The notes beneath the pieces are model-generated. The model saw only the letters and a program-made list of their open reading frames with translations, did no database searches and was not told the DNA's origin. The translations under genes were made by a program, and so were the position numbers. Below are positions 8,992 to 16,035 of a stretch of 64,000 nucleotides of DNA, in pieces. Position 1 is the first letter of the stretch. Each line of letters starts with the position of its first letter. The stretch is taken from the NCBI RefSeq assembly GCF_014196805.1, contig NZ_JACIEI010000002.1, forward strand, positions 124,001-188,000. Reading direction: 5' to 3'. This stretch comes from Sulfitobacter undariae (lineage in GTDB: Bacteria; Pseudomonadota; Alphaproteobacteria; Rhodobacterales; Rhodobacteraceae).

Positions 8992-10037
8992 TGGCTGAGA
9001 ACAAACACAAAGGTTTGCGTTATCCTTGGGAAACACCACCCGAGGGGGCGCAGGCCATCGAAGTTGCGCCCGGCGTGTTGTGGATGCGCCTTGCGCTGCC
9101 GATGAAGCTGGACCATGTCAACGTCTATGCATTGGATGAGGGTGACAGCTGGACCATCATTGATACTGGGTTTTCCTCTAAGAAATCCAAAGAGATGTGG
9201 GCGCAGATCATGGCGGGGCCGCTGGGCGGGAAACCTATTAGCCGCGTTGTGGTCACACATCACCACCCCGATCATATCGGTCTTGCGGGATGGTTCCAGA
9301 CCGTTCACGGGGCCGAATTGGTAACAACCCGCACCGCTTGGCTGATGGCGCGGATGCTGACGTTTGATACGCAAGACGTGCCAAATGCAGAGAGCCTCGC
9401 CTTTTACCGCTCGGCGGGGATGGACCCAGAGATTTACGCGAAACGCGCTGCGGACAGGCCGTTCAATTTTGCCGATATCGTTGATCCTTTGCCGCAAGGC
9501 TATTTGCGGATCAAACAAGGGGATAGCATCACCATGGGTGGCCGTACGTGGGATGTTCATATGGGTAATGGCCACGCGCCAGAGCACGCAACATTCTGGA
9601 GCCGCGACGATAATCTGGTGATCGCAGGTGATCAAATCCTGCCGTCGATCAGCCCCAATGTTGGCGTCTACGCAACCGAACAGATGGCCGATCCTATTGG
9701 CGAATGGCTGGAAGCTTGCGAGCGTCTGGCGCTTTTGGGGCATGTGGATCACTTGGTGCTGGGGGGGCACAAGCTGCCGTTCCAAGGGCTGCCCACGCGG
9801 ATGCGCCAGCTGATTGATAATCATCACAGCGCGTTAAAACGCTTGTTAGAGTATATCGAGACCCCCAAAACCGCTGGCGAAGTTTTCCCGTCGCTGTTCA
9901 AAAGAGCGATAGGTGAGTCGGAATATGGTCTTGCAATGGTTGAAGCCTTTGCGCATTTGAGCCACCTTCACCAAGAAGGCCTTGCCACGCGTACAATGCG
10001 TGAAGACGGAGCATGGCTGTTTCAGCGCAAGGGGTGA
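8991..10037 (+). CDS. MBL-fold metallohydrolase
   Basis: 348 residues of the metallo-beta-lactamase superfamily. The zinc-binding motif H90-x-H92-x-D94-H95 is intact within VVTHHHPDHIG; further ligand-like positions occur in GNGHAPEH and VIAGDQILPS. The C-terminal part (IDNHHSALKRLL onward) looks like the winged-helix-like region of LACTB2-type thioesterase or hydrolase relatives. Its start codon shares a base with the acyl-CoA dehydrogenase stop (TAATG), so the two are probably co-translated, which fits a hydrolase acting on a CoA thioester or on a product of that pathway (inference). The reaction is unknown. Confidence 0.87.
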   Translation: MAENKHKGLRYPWETPPEGAQAIEVAPGVLWMRLALPMKLDHVNVYALDEGDSWTIIDTGFSSKKSKEMWAQIMAGPLGGKPISRVVVTHHHPDHIGLAGWFQTVHGAELVTTRTAWLMARMLTFDTQDVPNAESLAFYRSAGMDPEIYAKRAADRPFNFADIVDPLPQGYLRIKQGDSITMGGRTWDVHMGNGHAPEHATFWSRDDNLVIAGDQILPSISPNVGVYATEQMADPIGEWLEACERLALLGHVDHLVLGGHKLPFQGLPTRMRQLIDNHHSALKRLLEYIETPKTAGEVFPSLFKRAIGESEYGLAMVEAFAHLSHLHQEGLATRTMREDGAWLFQRKG

Positions 10038-10040
10038 GCA

Positions 10041-10505
10041 ATGGATAACCAGATCAAAACCGCAGCCGAAGCCGTAGAGGCAGACGCGCTGCCGCGCATG
10101 CATGAGGTGCATAGTGATCCAGATGCGAAAAACGCTTCGGATCAACCCTTGCCCAAAGGCATGGCGGACAAGCCTGTGGCGCAAAAATCACCTGCCCAAT
10201 GGGCCTATGAGCGCACGGTGCTTTACCTCAAAAAGTTTGAGGAGGGGCTGGATGATGATCACGAAATCGCGATGGGTTTTGCGGGAACTGATGCTGGCGT
10301 GCTCAAGATCGAGGGTATGGGGTATTTCGACCCTGATATTGTCACGTTCTACGGGGCTGATCCGGCTGGGGCAAAGATGCAACTTGTGCAACACGTAAGC
10401 CAGCTTAGCGTTGTGTTTCGTGCTTTGCCCAAAGCAATCGAGACGGAAAAACCCAACCGCATCGGGTTCAAACTGTTTCAGGAGCTGGAGAGCGACGAGG
10501 CATAA
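10041..10505 (+). CDS. Conserved hypothetical protein, possibly DUF6173 family
   Basis: 154 residues, acidic, no signal peptide or membrane segment. The first 50 residues are low-complexity (Ala, Glu, Asp) and probably disordered; the folded part runs from about SPAQWAYERTVLYLKKFEEGL to the end and includes GMGYFDPDIVTFYG and LVQHVSQLSVVFRALP. The pattern recalls a small family restricted to Rhodobacterales (I think DUF6173), but I cannot verify the number. It starts 3 bp after the MBL-fold gene with a good ribosome site, so it belongs to the same operon. Function is not known. Confidence 0.72.
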   Translation: MDNQIKTAAEAVEADALPRMHEVHSDPDAKNASDQPLPKGMADKPVAQKSPAQWAYERTVLYLKKFEEGLDDDHEIAMGFAGTDAGVLKIEGMGYFDPDIVTFYGADPAGAKMQLVQHVSQLSVVFRALPKAIETEKPNRIGFKLFQELESDEA

Positions 10506-10607
10506 GTTGTTTCTTCTTGACCACATCGCGTACAACTGACGTGACAGCGTAGATAAAATGCCGTAATCGGTACGAAACATATTCCAAGACGATAGAAGGA
10601 ACGCCCC

Positions 10608-10742
10608 ATGGCTGAACATGAACATGGCTCAATGAACTCCGAAGAAAACCAAAAGATGTTTGACGCATTCATCACATTTGTGACGCGTTCATCCATCGCG
10701 ATCATCGGCGTCCTTATCTTTATGGCGATTTTCGCCCGCTAA
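10608..10742 (+). CDS. aa3-type cytochrome c oxidase subunit IV (small subunit)
   Basis: A 44-residue protein easily missed by length cut-offs. It begins MAEHEHGSMN and has a short amphipathic segment (EENQKMFDAFITFV) followed by one transmembrane helix (SSIAIIGVLIFMAIFAR) to the C-terminus. This is the layout of the bacterial COX IV subunit (COX4_pro_2 family) that packs against subunit I of aa3 oxidase in Paracoccus and Rhodobacter. The ATG follows AGAAGGA at 10595-10601. The catalytic subunit genes are not nearby, which is usual for this subunit. Confidence 0.85.
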   Translation: MAEHEHGSMNSEENQKMFDAFITFVTRSSIAIIGVLIFMAIFAR

Positions 10743-10774
10743 TCCGTCAATCATTCTAGATTAAAGAGTTCCAG

Positions 10775-11374
10775 ATGTTGAAATCGTTCCTCGCGCTGGC
10801 TTTGTCAGCGGCCCTTCTTGCCGGATGTTCTGACAAAGGCAAAGAATCGCCAACACAAGCGATCGAGGATGCGATCTACGTGAACCGTGGCCAGACCAAG
10901 CTGACGTTGATGACGATGATCAACAACCGCACGGGTGCTGGTGCGCATACGGCGCTGTTGGTTGAAAGCACGCAAACAGTGCTGTTCGACCCTGCTGGTT
11001 CGTTCAACCATGACAAAATTCCAGAGCGCGGCGATGTCTTGTACGGGATGTCACCTGATTGGGTGGAGTGGTATAAATCCGCCCATGCCCGTAGCACTTT
11101 CCATGTGGTTAGTCAGGAGTTCGTCGTAACGCCTGCGCAGGCAGCACGTGCCTTGCAGCTGGTTCAGGCAAATGGCGCTGTCACAAGCGCGTTTTGTGCC
11201 AATGCAACGTCGGGCATCCTGAGGCAGATAGAGGGGTTTGAATCCATCAAGCAGGTTTTCAAGCCCGAAAAGCTAATGGCGCAGGTTGAGCAGCTTCCAG
11301 GCGTTTCCACCACACGTCACTATGAAGACGATGAGGGCAATGTGATGGACGGTGTCAGGGCCCTAGCCCAGTAA
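10775..11374 (+). CDS. Hypothetical lipoprotein, possible permuted papain-like fold
   Basis: 199 residues with a type II signal peptide: LLAGC places the lipidated cysteine at residue 18, so the mature protein is probably membrane-anchored in the periplasm. After it come GAGAHTALLVES (His58) and TSAFCANATSGIL (Cys141). A His before a Cys, in beta-strand and helix-start contexts, resembles the order in circularly permuted NlpC/P60 (LRAT-like) enzymes, where they form the catalytic pair. That reading is inference; no family was recognised with certainty. The gene stands 32 bp after the cytochrome oxidase subunit gene and its 3' end overlaps the convergent azlD-like gene by 12 bp. Confidence 0.75.
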   Translation: MLKSFLALALSAALLAGCSDKGKESPTQAIEDAIYVNRGQTKLTLMTMINNRTGAGAHTALLVESTQTVLFDPAGSFNHDKIPERGDVLYGMSPDWVEWYKSAHARSTFHVVSQEFVVTPAQAARALQLVQANGAVTSAFCANATSGILRQIEGFESIKQVFKPEKLMAQVEQLPGVSTTRHYEDDEGNVMDGVRALAQ

Positions 11375-11689
11375 GTACAGCAACCCGTAGAGCGTGCCAG
11401 CACCGCTGGTCATCGCAAGAAGCACGTTCTTTGTGCCCAATCCAACTGCCAGGGTCACAACGGCCGCTGCTGCACGTGGGATGTCGAACACACCGTCAGT
11501 GACCGAAGGCCAGACTACTTGGGGCGCGACAAGTGCGGGTAGTATCGCGACAGCGGTATAGCGCAGATGCCGCAGCAGCCAATCTGGCATGGCGCGGTCC
11601 CCAACAAGGCCCGTAAAGACAAAGCGCAAACCAAAGCTGCCGAGCCCCAATAAAATGATGACGGTCCAAAGCGCACCTGTTTCGATCAT
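11363..11689 (-). CDS. azlD: AzlD family protein (small subunit of branched-chain amino acid exporter)
   Basis: 108 residues with about four hydrophobic segments, typical of AzlD. It starts TGALWTVIILLGLGSFGLRFVF and includes LRYTAVAILPALVAP, the conserved family core. AzlC/AzlD pairs form inner-membrane exporters; the E. coli pair YgaZH exports valine and the Bacillus pair confers azaleucine resistance. The start overlaps the upstream azlC stop by 4 bp, so it is translationally coupled. Substrate here is unproven. Confidence 0.88.
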   Translation of the reverse strand: MIETGALWTVIILLGLGSFGLRFVFTGLVGDRAMPDWLLRHLRYTAVAILPALVAPQVVWPSVTDGVFDIPRAAAAVVTLAVGLGTKNVLLAMTSGAGTLYGLLYLLG

Positions 11690-12402
11690 TTGTTTGCTCC
11701 CTTACGTTCCAGCCAGAGTTCCATTTGGGCGCCTGCCATCATGCCGGCGATACCCGCGATGATCAGGCCCAGCGAATAGGGCACACCCGCTGCCAAAAGG
11801 CTGACGACAACGGCAACCAATGCAGCCACCACATGGGCCATGGTGCGAAACATTGGCGCGATCATTGCCAGAAACGTGATGGGAATGGCAAAATCCAATG
11901 CCCAGCTTTCTGGAATTTGTGCGCCAACCAAGGCGCCAACCAGCGTAAAGCCATACCACATTGGCACAATCGGGGTGACCACACCCATAAAATAGGCCAC
12001 CCGTGCAGGGACGGTCATGTCAGGCTCTTTTTCGAACTTGGATATGCTCACCAGATAGGATTGGTCGATTGTCATATAGGCACATAGGGCACGCTGCCAC
12101 ATTGGGGCCGCACCAATGTAAGGCGTGAGAGACGCCGAATACATTGCCATGCGTAGGTTAACCGCAAGCGCAGAGACCAGAACAATCACGGTGGGCGTGT
12201 TTTCTTGTAGCAATTGCAAGGCGGTAAACTGGGCTGCCCCTGCGATAACCACAATCGAGAACGCCATTGTCTCAATAATGTTCAACCCCGCCTCTGTTGC
12301 GATCACGCCAAACAGCGTTGCAAAGGGGATCACCATCAGAATGAAGGGAGCAGCGTCAAGTATGCCCTGACGATACGGAGATTTGCGGGTGGTAGTGGTC
12401 AT
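11686..12402 (-). CDS. azlC: AzlC family permease (large subunit of branched-chain amino acid exporter)
   Basis: 238 residues, several transmembrane helices. The segment SPYRQGILDAAPFILMVIPFATLFGVIA, followed by IVVIAGAAQFTALQLL and LRMAMYSASLTPYIG, is characteristic of AzlC/YgaZ. It pairs with the 4-bp overlapping azlD-like gene to form an amino-acid exporter in the inner membrane. Only about 23-53 bp separate its start from the divergent fdhD gene, so the two promoters must overlap coding sequence or each other. Confidence 0.9.
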   Translation of the reverse strand: MTTTTRKSPYRQGILDAAPFILMVIPFATLFGVIATEAGLNIIETMAFSIVVIAGAAQFTALQLLQENTPTVIVLVSALAVNLRMAMYSASLTPYIGAAPMWQRALCAYMTIDQSYLVSISKFEKEPDMTVPARVAYFMGVVTPIVPMWYGFTLVGALVGAQIPESWALDFAIPITFLAMIAPMFRTMAHVVAALVAVVVSLLAAGVPYSLGLIIAGIAGMMAGAQMELWLERKGANK

Positions 12403-12455
12403 GCGTTGCCCCTAGATTACCTGCAATGCGTAACGTGTTGACGGAGGGGACGCAA

Positions 12456-13337
12456 TTGGCTGAACTGGATGATCTTTCAGAATATTTGATCGCTCCTGAC
12501 CCGCAGGCGCGCCGTTTGACCCGTGCTGTGACGGGCTGGGATCATGAGGGTCAGGTCCAAGAGATTAACGTGGTTGAGGAACGGCCCCTGACGATCTACT
12601 TGAACGCGCAAGAAATCGTGACGGCCATGACCATCGGGGATTACCCTGATTACCTTGCGTTGGGATTCTTGCGCAACCAAGGCATGCTGAACCGCGATGA
12701 TGAAATCACTGGCGTTGATTACGATGAAGACCTTGAAGTTGTCGTTGTCCGCACGGCGCGGCAGACGGACTATGAGGATAAGATGCGGCGCAAGACCCGC
12801 ACCAGCGGGTGCGCGGTAGGCACGGTGTTTGGTGATATGATGGAGGGGCTAGAGGGTGTGGTTTTGCCACAAGCTGCGGTGCGTACGTCTTGGCTCTATG
12901 CCCTATCGGCCAAGATAAACCGCACGCCCAGCCTCTATTTGCAAGCGGGTGCGATACACGGCACGGTGTTGTGCTGTGGGGATCGCCCACTGGTCTATAT
13001 GGAAGATGTCGGGCGCCATAACGCGGTGGATAAAATCGCGGGTTGGATGCTCTCGGAAGGTGTCAGCGCCGATGATAAGATACTGTACACAACGGGGCGC
13101 CTGACGTCTGAGATGGTCATTAAAACCGCGATGATGGGTATTCCTGTATTGGCTTCGCGCTCAGGCTTCACAGCGTGGGGTGTGGAAATTGCCCAGCAAT
13201 TGGGCCTGACGCTGATCGGACGCATGAAGGGGCGACGGTTTATTTGCCTCTCGGGTGAAGAGCGCTTGCTGCGTGATGCAGACCCAGCCGCCATAGCTGA
13301 TGAGCCACGTCGCGCTGGCCGAAAGGGCACAACATGA
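12456..13337 (+). CDS. fdhD: Formate dehydrogenase accessory sulfurtransferase FdhD
   Basis: FdhD moves sulfur from a cysteine desulfurase to the molybdenum cofactor so that formate dehydrogenase becomes active. The family core is clear: PLTIYLNAQEIVTAMTIGDYPDYLALGFL, SGCAVGTVFGDM, AGAIHGTVLC, EDVGRHNAVDKIAGW and TTGRLTSEMVIKTA. The mobile loop has one cysteine (SGCAVGT) instead of the CxxC seen in E. coli. A strong GGAGG at 12443-12447 sits 8 bp before a TTG at 12456, which I take as the start; an in-frame ATG at 12426 lacks a ribosome site but would add ten residues. It is the first gene of a chained molybdenum-cofactor operon. Confidence 0.92.
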   Translation: MAELDDLSEYLIAPDPQARRLTRAVTGWDHEGQVQEINVVEERPLTIYLNAQEIVTAMTIGDYPDYLALGFLRNQGMLNRDDEITGVDYDEDLEVVVVRTARQTDYEDKMRRKTRTSGCAVGTVFGDMMEGLEGVVLPQAAVRTSWLYALSAKINRTPSLYLQAGAIHGTVLCCGDRPLVYMEDVGRHNAVDKIAGWMLSEGVSADDKILYTTGRLTSEMVIKTAMMGIPVLASRSGFTAWGVEIAQQLGLTLIGRMKGRRFICLSGEERLLRDADPAAIADEPRRAGRKGTT

Positions 13338-13885
13338 GCGAGGAACGTTGGGAGGTCGAGGTCAGGTCCAATGTAGGCGAGGTCTATGAGGCAATGGTTG
13401 CGGCTGGAAAAGTGTCTATGAACAAATCGCAACAGGTGCTGTCGTTTGCGCTGATGTTTTTTGTCTGTTTCTTCGCCCCGCTTGGCGCGACGATGCTGGC
13501 TTTTGTTATCGTCGGTTTGGCTGGCGGGCCACGGTTTGAAGACCTGCCAACCGGAGCGCTGCCCGTGACCTTTGCGTTATTTGGCGCTCTGGCCTTTTGG
13601 CTCTTGCGGCAATCCTATGTCATGATGGCACAAATATCTTTATCCTCACGCTTTGGGCGCAGATATGTTGCGACTGTGGCTGAGGATGGCGTCAACCTGA
13701 GGACCGCGCAAAGCCACTGGCATACGGGCTGGGGGGATGTGACCCAAGTGGTCGGGGGCAAGCAAACAATAACGATCTGTGTCTCTGCCGTTGCTCTGCC
13801 TTTGCCGCGCCGCGCTTTTAACGACCCGCTGGATGCAGACGCTGCCTTGGCCGCCATGCAACGTTGGCAGAGGGCGGGGCAATGA
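13334..13885 (+). CDS. YcxB-like two-TM membrane protein, first of three tandem copies
   Basis: 183 residues: a 35-residue N-terminal strand-rich segment, two transmembrane helices (about 37-65 and 77-100), then a cytosolic beta domain with a Trp-centred motif (HTGWGDVTQVV) and LPLPRRAF near the end. This is the layout of the YcxB-like family, whose function is unknown. The start overlaps the fdhD stop as ATGA, and its own stop overlaps the next paralogue the same way, so it is probably co-translated with molybdenum-cofactor enzymes. Assignment to the family is by pattern only. Confidence 0.75.
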   Translation: MSEERWEVEVRSNVGEVYEAMVAAGKVSMNKSQQVLSFALMFFVCFFAPLGATMLAFVIVGLAGGPRFEDLPTGALPVTFALFGALAFWLLRQSYVMMAQISLSSRFGRRYVATVAEDGVNLRTAQSHWHTGWGDVTQVVGGKQTITICVSAVALPLPRRAFNDPLDADAALAAMQRWQRAGQ

Positions 13886-14409
13886 CACAGTACACTCTGA
13901 CCTACGAAATTGCTCCTGAAATGCTGCACCGCGCGATGCTCTCTTGGGCGCAGCCCGTGCGCAGCCGCAGGGCCAAGATGCTGCGTGTGGTGTTGGGGGC
14001 TGTCGGTTTTGTGGTACTGGTCGCCGCCATAGTGGTACTCTTGCAGTATGACATCGTCAGTAGGGGTTTTCTGCTTGGCGGATTGATCGGATTTTATGCA
14101 GGGCTTATTCTTTGGTATGTCATTCATAGGACAAGCACCCTTAAACTGGTCGGGTTTTCTGATGCGGCGATGAAGCGGCAAGGGATGATTGAGACCGTGT
14201 TCTGCGCTGATCACGTCACCATGACAACACAGATCAGCAAGGGGCGCATGGATTGGCGCTTCTTTGATGATGTTTCAGCACTGACCGATGCAACCGTGCT
14301 GCGGGCGGGGGCGATGGTGTATGCGGTGCCAGACGCCGCATTGCCGCATGGTGTTTCCCCAGCGGCCTTTCGGGATGATTTGATCCGCTGGCGCGAGGCT
14401 GGGATATGA
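13882..14409 (+). CDS. YcxB-like two-TM membrane protein, second of three tandem copies
   Basis: 175 residues from the ATG at 13882, which overlaps the previous stop as ATGA; an earlier ATG at 13864 lies inside the preceding gene and is less likely. Two helices (LGAVGFVVLVAAIVVLL and LLGGLIGFYAGLILWYVI) are followed by a beta domain with MDWRFFDDVSAL and a closing YAVPDAALP, which line up with the Trp and Pro-rich motifs of its neighbours. Sequence identity between the copies looks low, so the duplication is old. Function is unknown. Confidence 0.72.
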   Translation: MTQYTLTYEIAPEMLHRAMLSWAQPVRSRRAKMLRVVLGAVGFVVLVAAIVVLLQYDIVSRGFLLGGLIGFYAGLILWYVIHRTSTLKLVGFSDAAMKRQGMIETVFCADHVTMTTQISKGRMDWRFFDDVSALTDATVLRAGAMVYAVPDAALPHGVSPAAFRDDLIRWREAGI

Positions 14410-14948
14410 GTGCTGTTTACAAATTCACATGCCCCGCTGATTACGAGGTGCTTCTTGCTGGGGTAAAAGTACCACCCCCTTTTGCCAAAGTCCGTGGCCA
14501 GACCCTCGGCAAATTGCTGCGCGTGCTACATTGCGTGTTGTTGGCATTGGGTGGCATCGGCTTTGGCTATGGGGTGTCAGAAATACTTACAGGCACACCT
14601 GTCTTGCTGCACTGGGCTACGGTGGTCGGAATATGTTTGGTCTATATCGCGATTTTCGGCACTATTCTTGTGACATATCCCATCATTGTCCGGCAGCTTA
14701 TGGCCACCCGTATCAATCAAGGTGGGGTGGTTTTGACGATCGATGAAAGCGGCGTACAGTCGCAAGCGGTCCACTACAGCTCTCTTATCTCCTGGTCGGG
14801 CTTTGAGGGCGTGGGGGTGTCAAAGAAAGCGGTTTTGCTGTGGCTGGGCGGAAACCGCGTTTCTGTGCCCTTCAGCGCCTTTGACTCCCCTGATCAGATT
14901 GAAGCCTTTCAGGCAGACGTTAACAAATGGATCGAGGCATCCCGATGA
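14406..14948 (+). CDS. YcxB-like two-TM membrane protein, third of three tandem copies
   Basis: 180 residues. Two helices (VLHCVLLALGGIGFGYGV and TVVGICLVYIAIFGTILVTYPIIV) precede a beta domain with SSLISWSGFEGVGV and VSVPFSAFDSPDQIEAF, the best match of the three to the usual YcxB-like C-terminal pattern. It overlaps the second copy and mobA by 4 bp each. The three copies share size, topology and the motif order, which supports tandem duplication. Function is unknown; the context suggests a membrane role tied to molybdoenzyme maturation, but that is inference. Confidence 0.75.
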   Translation: MSAVYKFTCPADYEVLLAGVKVPPPFAKVRGQTLGKLLRVLHCVLLALGGIGFGYGVSEILTGTPVLLHWATVVGICLVYIAIFGTILVTYPIIVRQLMATRINQGGVVLTIDESGVQSQAVHYSSLISWSGFEGVGVSKKAVLLWLGGNRVSVPFSAFDSPDQIEAFQADVNKWIEASR

Positions 14949-15547
14949 AGCAACCCCTTGGTGTTATCCTTGCCGGCGGACAGGCTACCCGTATGGGCGG
15001 CGGCGACAAAGGTCTGCGCATGTTGGGCGGTCAAAGCCTGCTTGCGCGGGTTGAGGCACGGTTGGCACCGCAAGTGGCCGAGGTTGCGCTAAATGCAAAT
15101 GGCGATGCGGCGCGCTTCCACGGGGTGGGTTTACCTGTGATCGCCGATAGTGTTGACGGCTTTGCCGGGCCATTGGCGGGTGTGCTGGCGGGGTTGGATT
15201 GGGCCGCTGCCCAAGGGGCCGATTTTATTGTGACTGCAGCGGCGGATACGCCGTTTCTTCCCTGTGATCTGGTGCCGCAGCTTTTGTTGGCATCTGAGGG
15301 TATGAATCACCCGCTGGTACTGGCCACCACCCCTGATCCGCAGCGCGGCCGCGCACGTCACCCCACCTTTGGCCTCTGGCCTGTAGCACTGCGCGGTGAT
15401 TTGCGTGCAGCGTTACAAGGAGGGCTGCGCAAAGTGGTTCTTTGGACGGATGGGCATGATGGCCGTGAGGCATTGTTTCCCGACGAAAATGCGTTTTTCA
15501 ACGTGAACACCCCTGATGATCTGGCCCGAGCGGAGACGATGTTATGA
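14945..15547 (+). CDS. mobA: Molybdenum cofactor guanylyltransferase MobA
   Basis: Transfers GMP from GTP to Mo-molybdopterin to give the bis-MGD precursor used by DMSO-reductase-family enzymes such as formate dehydrogenase. 200 residues with the nucleotidyltransferase signature ILAGGQATRMGGGDKGL at residues 8-24, the metal-binding TAAADTPFLP, and a C-terminal FFNVNTPDDLARAE. The ATG at 14945 is chosen because it overlaps the upstream stop as ATGA; an ATG six codons earlier lies within the preceding gene. It fits with mobB and moeA immediately downstream. Confidence 0.95.
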   Translation: MKQPLGVILAGGQATRMGGGDKGLRMLGGQSLLARVEARLAPQVAEVALNANGDAARFHGVGLPVIADSVDGFAGPLAGVLAGLDWAAAQGADFIVTAAADTPFLPCDLVPQLLLASEGMNHPLVLATTPDPQRGRARHPTFGLWPVALRGDLRAALQGGLRKVVLWTDGHDGREALFPDENAFFNVNTPDDLARAETML

Positions 15548-16035
15548 AGCTGTTTGGCGTGGTTGGATGGAAAAACGCAGGTAAAACGGGCTTGATGGAG
15601 CGGCTTGTCACCGAGATTACAGGCCGTGGATTTTCAGTATCCACTGTTAAACATGCCCATCACAGCTTTGACGTGGATCACCCCGGCAAAGACAGTTTTC
15701 GTCACCGCGAGGCAGGGGCATCGCAAGTGCTGCTGTCGTCGCGCAACCGTATTGCTCTGATGCACGAATTGCGCGGCGCGCCTGAGCCAACATTGGAAGA
15801 GCTGCTGCGTCAGCTTGCACCTGTGGATCTGGTGCTGGTGGAGGGGTATAAACGCGATGCCCATCCCAAAATTGAGGCGCATCGGTCCGTCACGGGAAAC
15901 CCGCTGATCGCACCCGATGATCCGACCGTGCAAGCCGTGGCCAGCGATACCCCCCTGACTTTGGATCGTCCCGTTTTTGATCTGGATGACACGATTTCTA
16001 TCGCTGATTTTGTCCTTGCCGAGGTGGGGTTGTGA
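15544..16035 (+). CDS. mobB: Molybdopterin-guanine dinucleotide biosynthesis protein MobB
   Basis: GTP-binding helper of MobA. 163 residues with a P-loop GWKNAGKTG (residues 8-16; Lys14-Thr15) in place of the more usual SGKT form, followed by STVKHAHHSFDVDHPGKDS and a DLVLVEGYKRDAHPKIE motif near residue 98, all typical of MobB. It overlaps mobA and the downstream moeA fusion by 4 bp at each end, which implies coupled translation. Confidence 0.95.
   Translation: MKLFGVVGWKNAGKTGLMERLVTEITGRGFSVSTVKHAHHSFDVDHPGKDSFRHREAGASQVLLSSRNRIALMHELRGAPEPTLEELLRQLAPVDLVLVEGYKRDAHPKIEAHRSVTGNPLIAPDDPTVQAVASDTPLTLDRPVFDLDDTISIADFVLAEVGL

Noticed and set aside
8958..9827. Open frame of 289 codons on the minus strand opposite the MBL-fold gene
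   Set aside because: The plus-strand gene has a full HxHxDH motif and operon context; the antisense frame has none.
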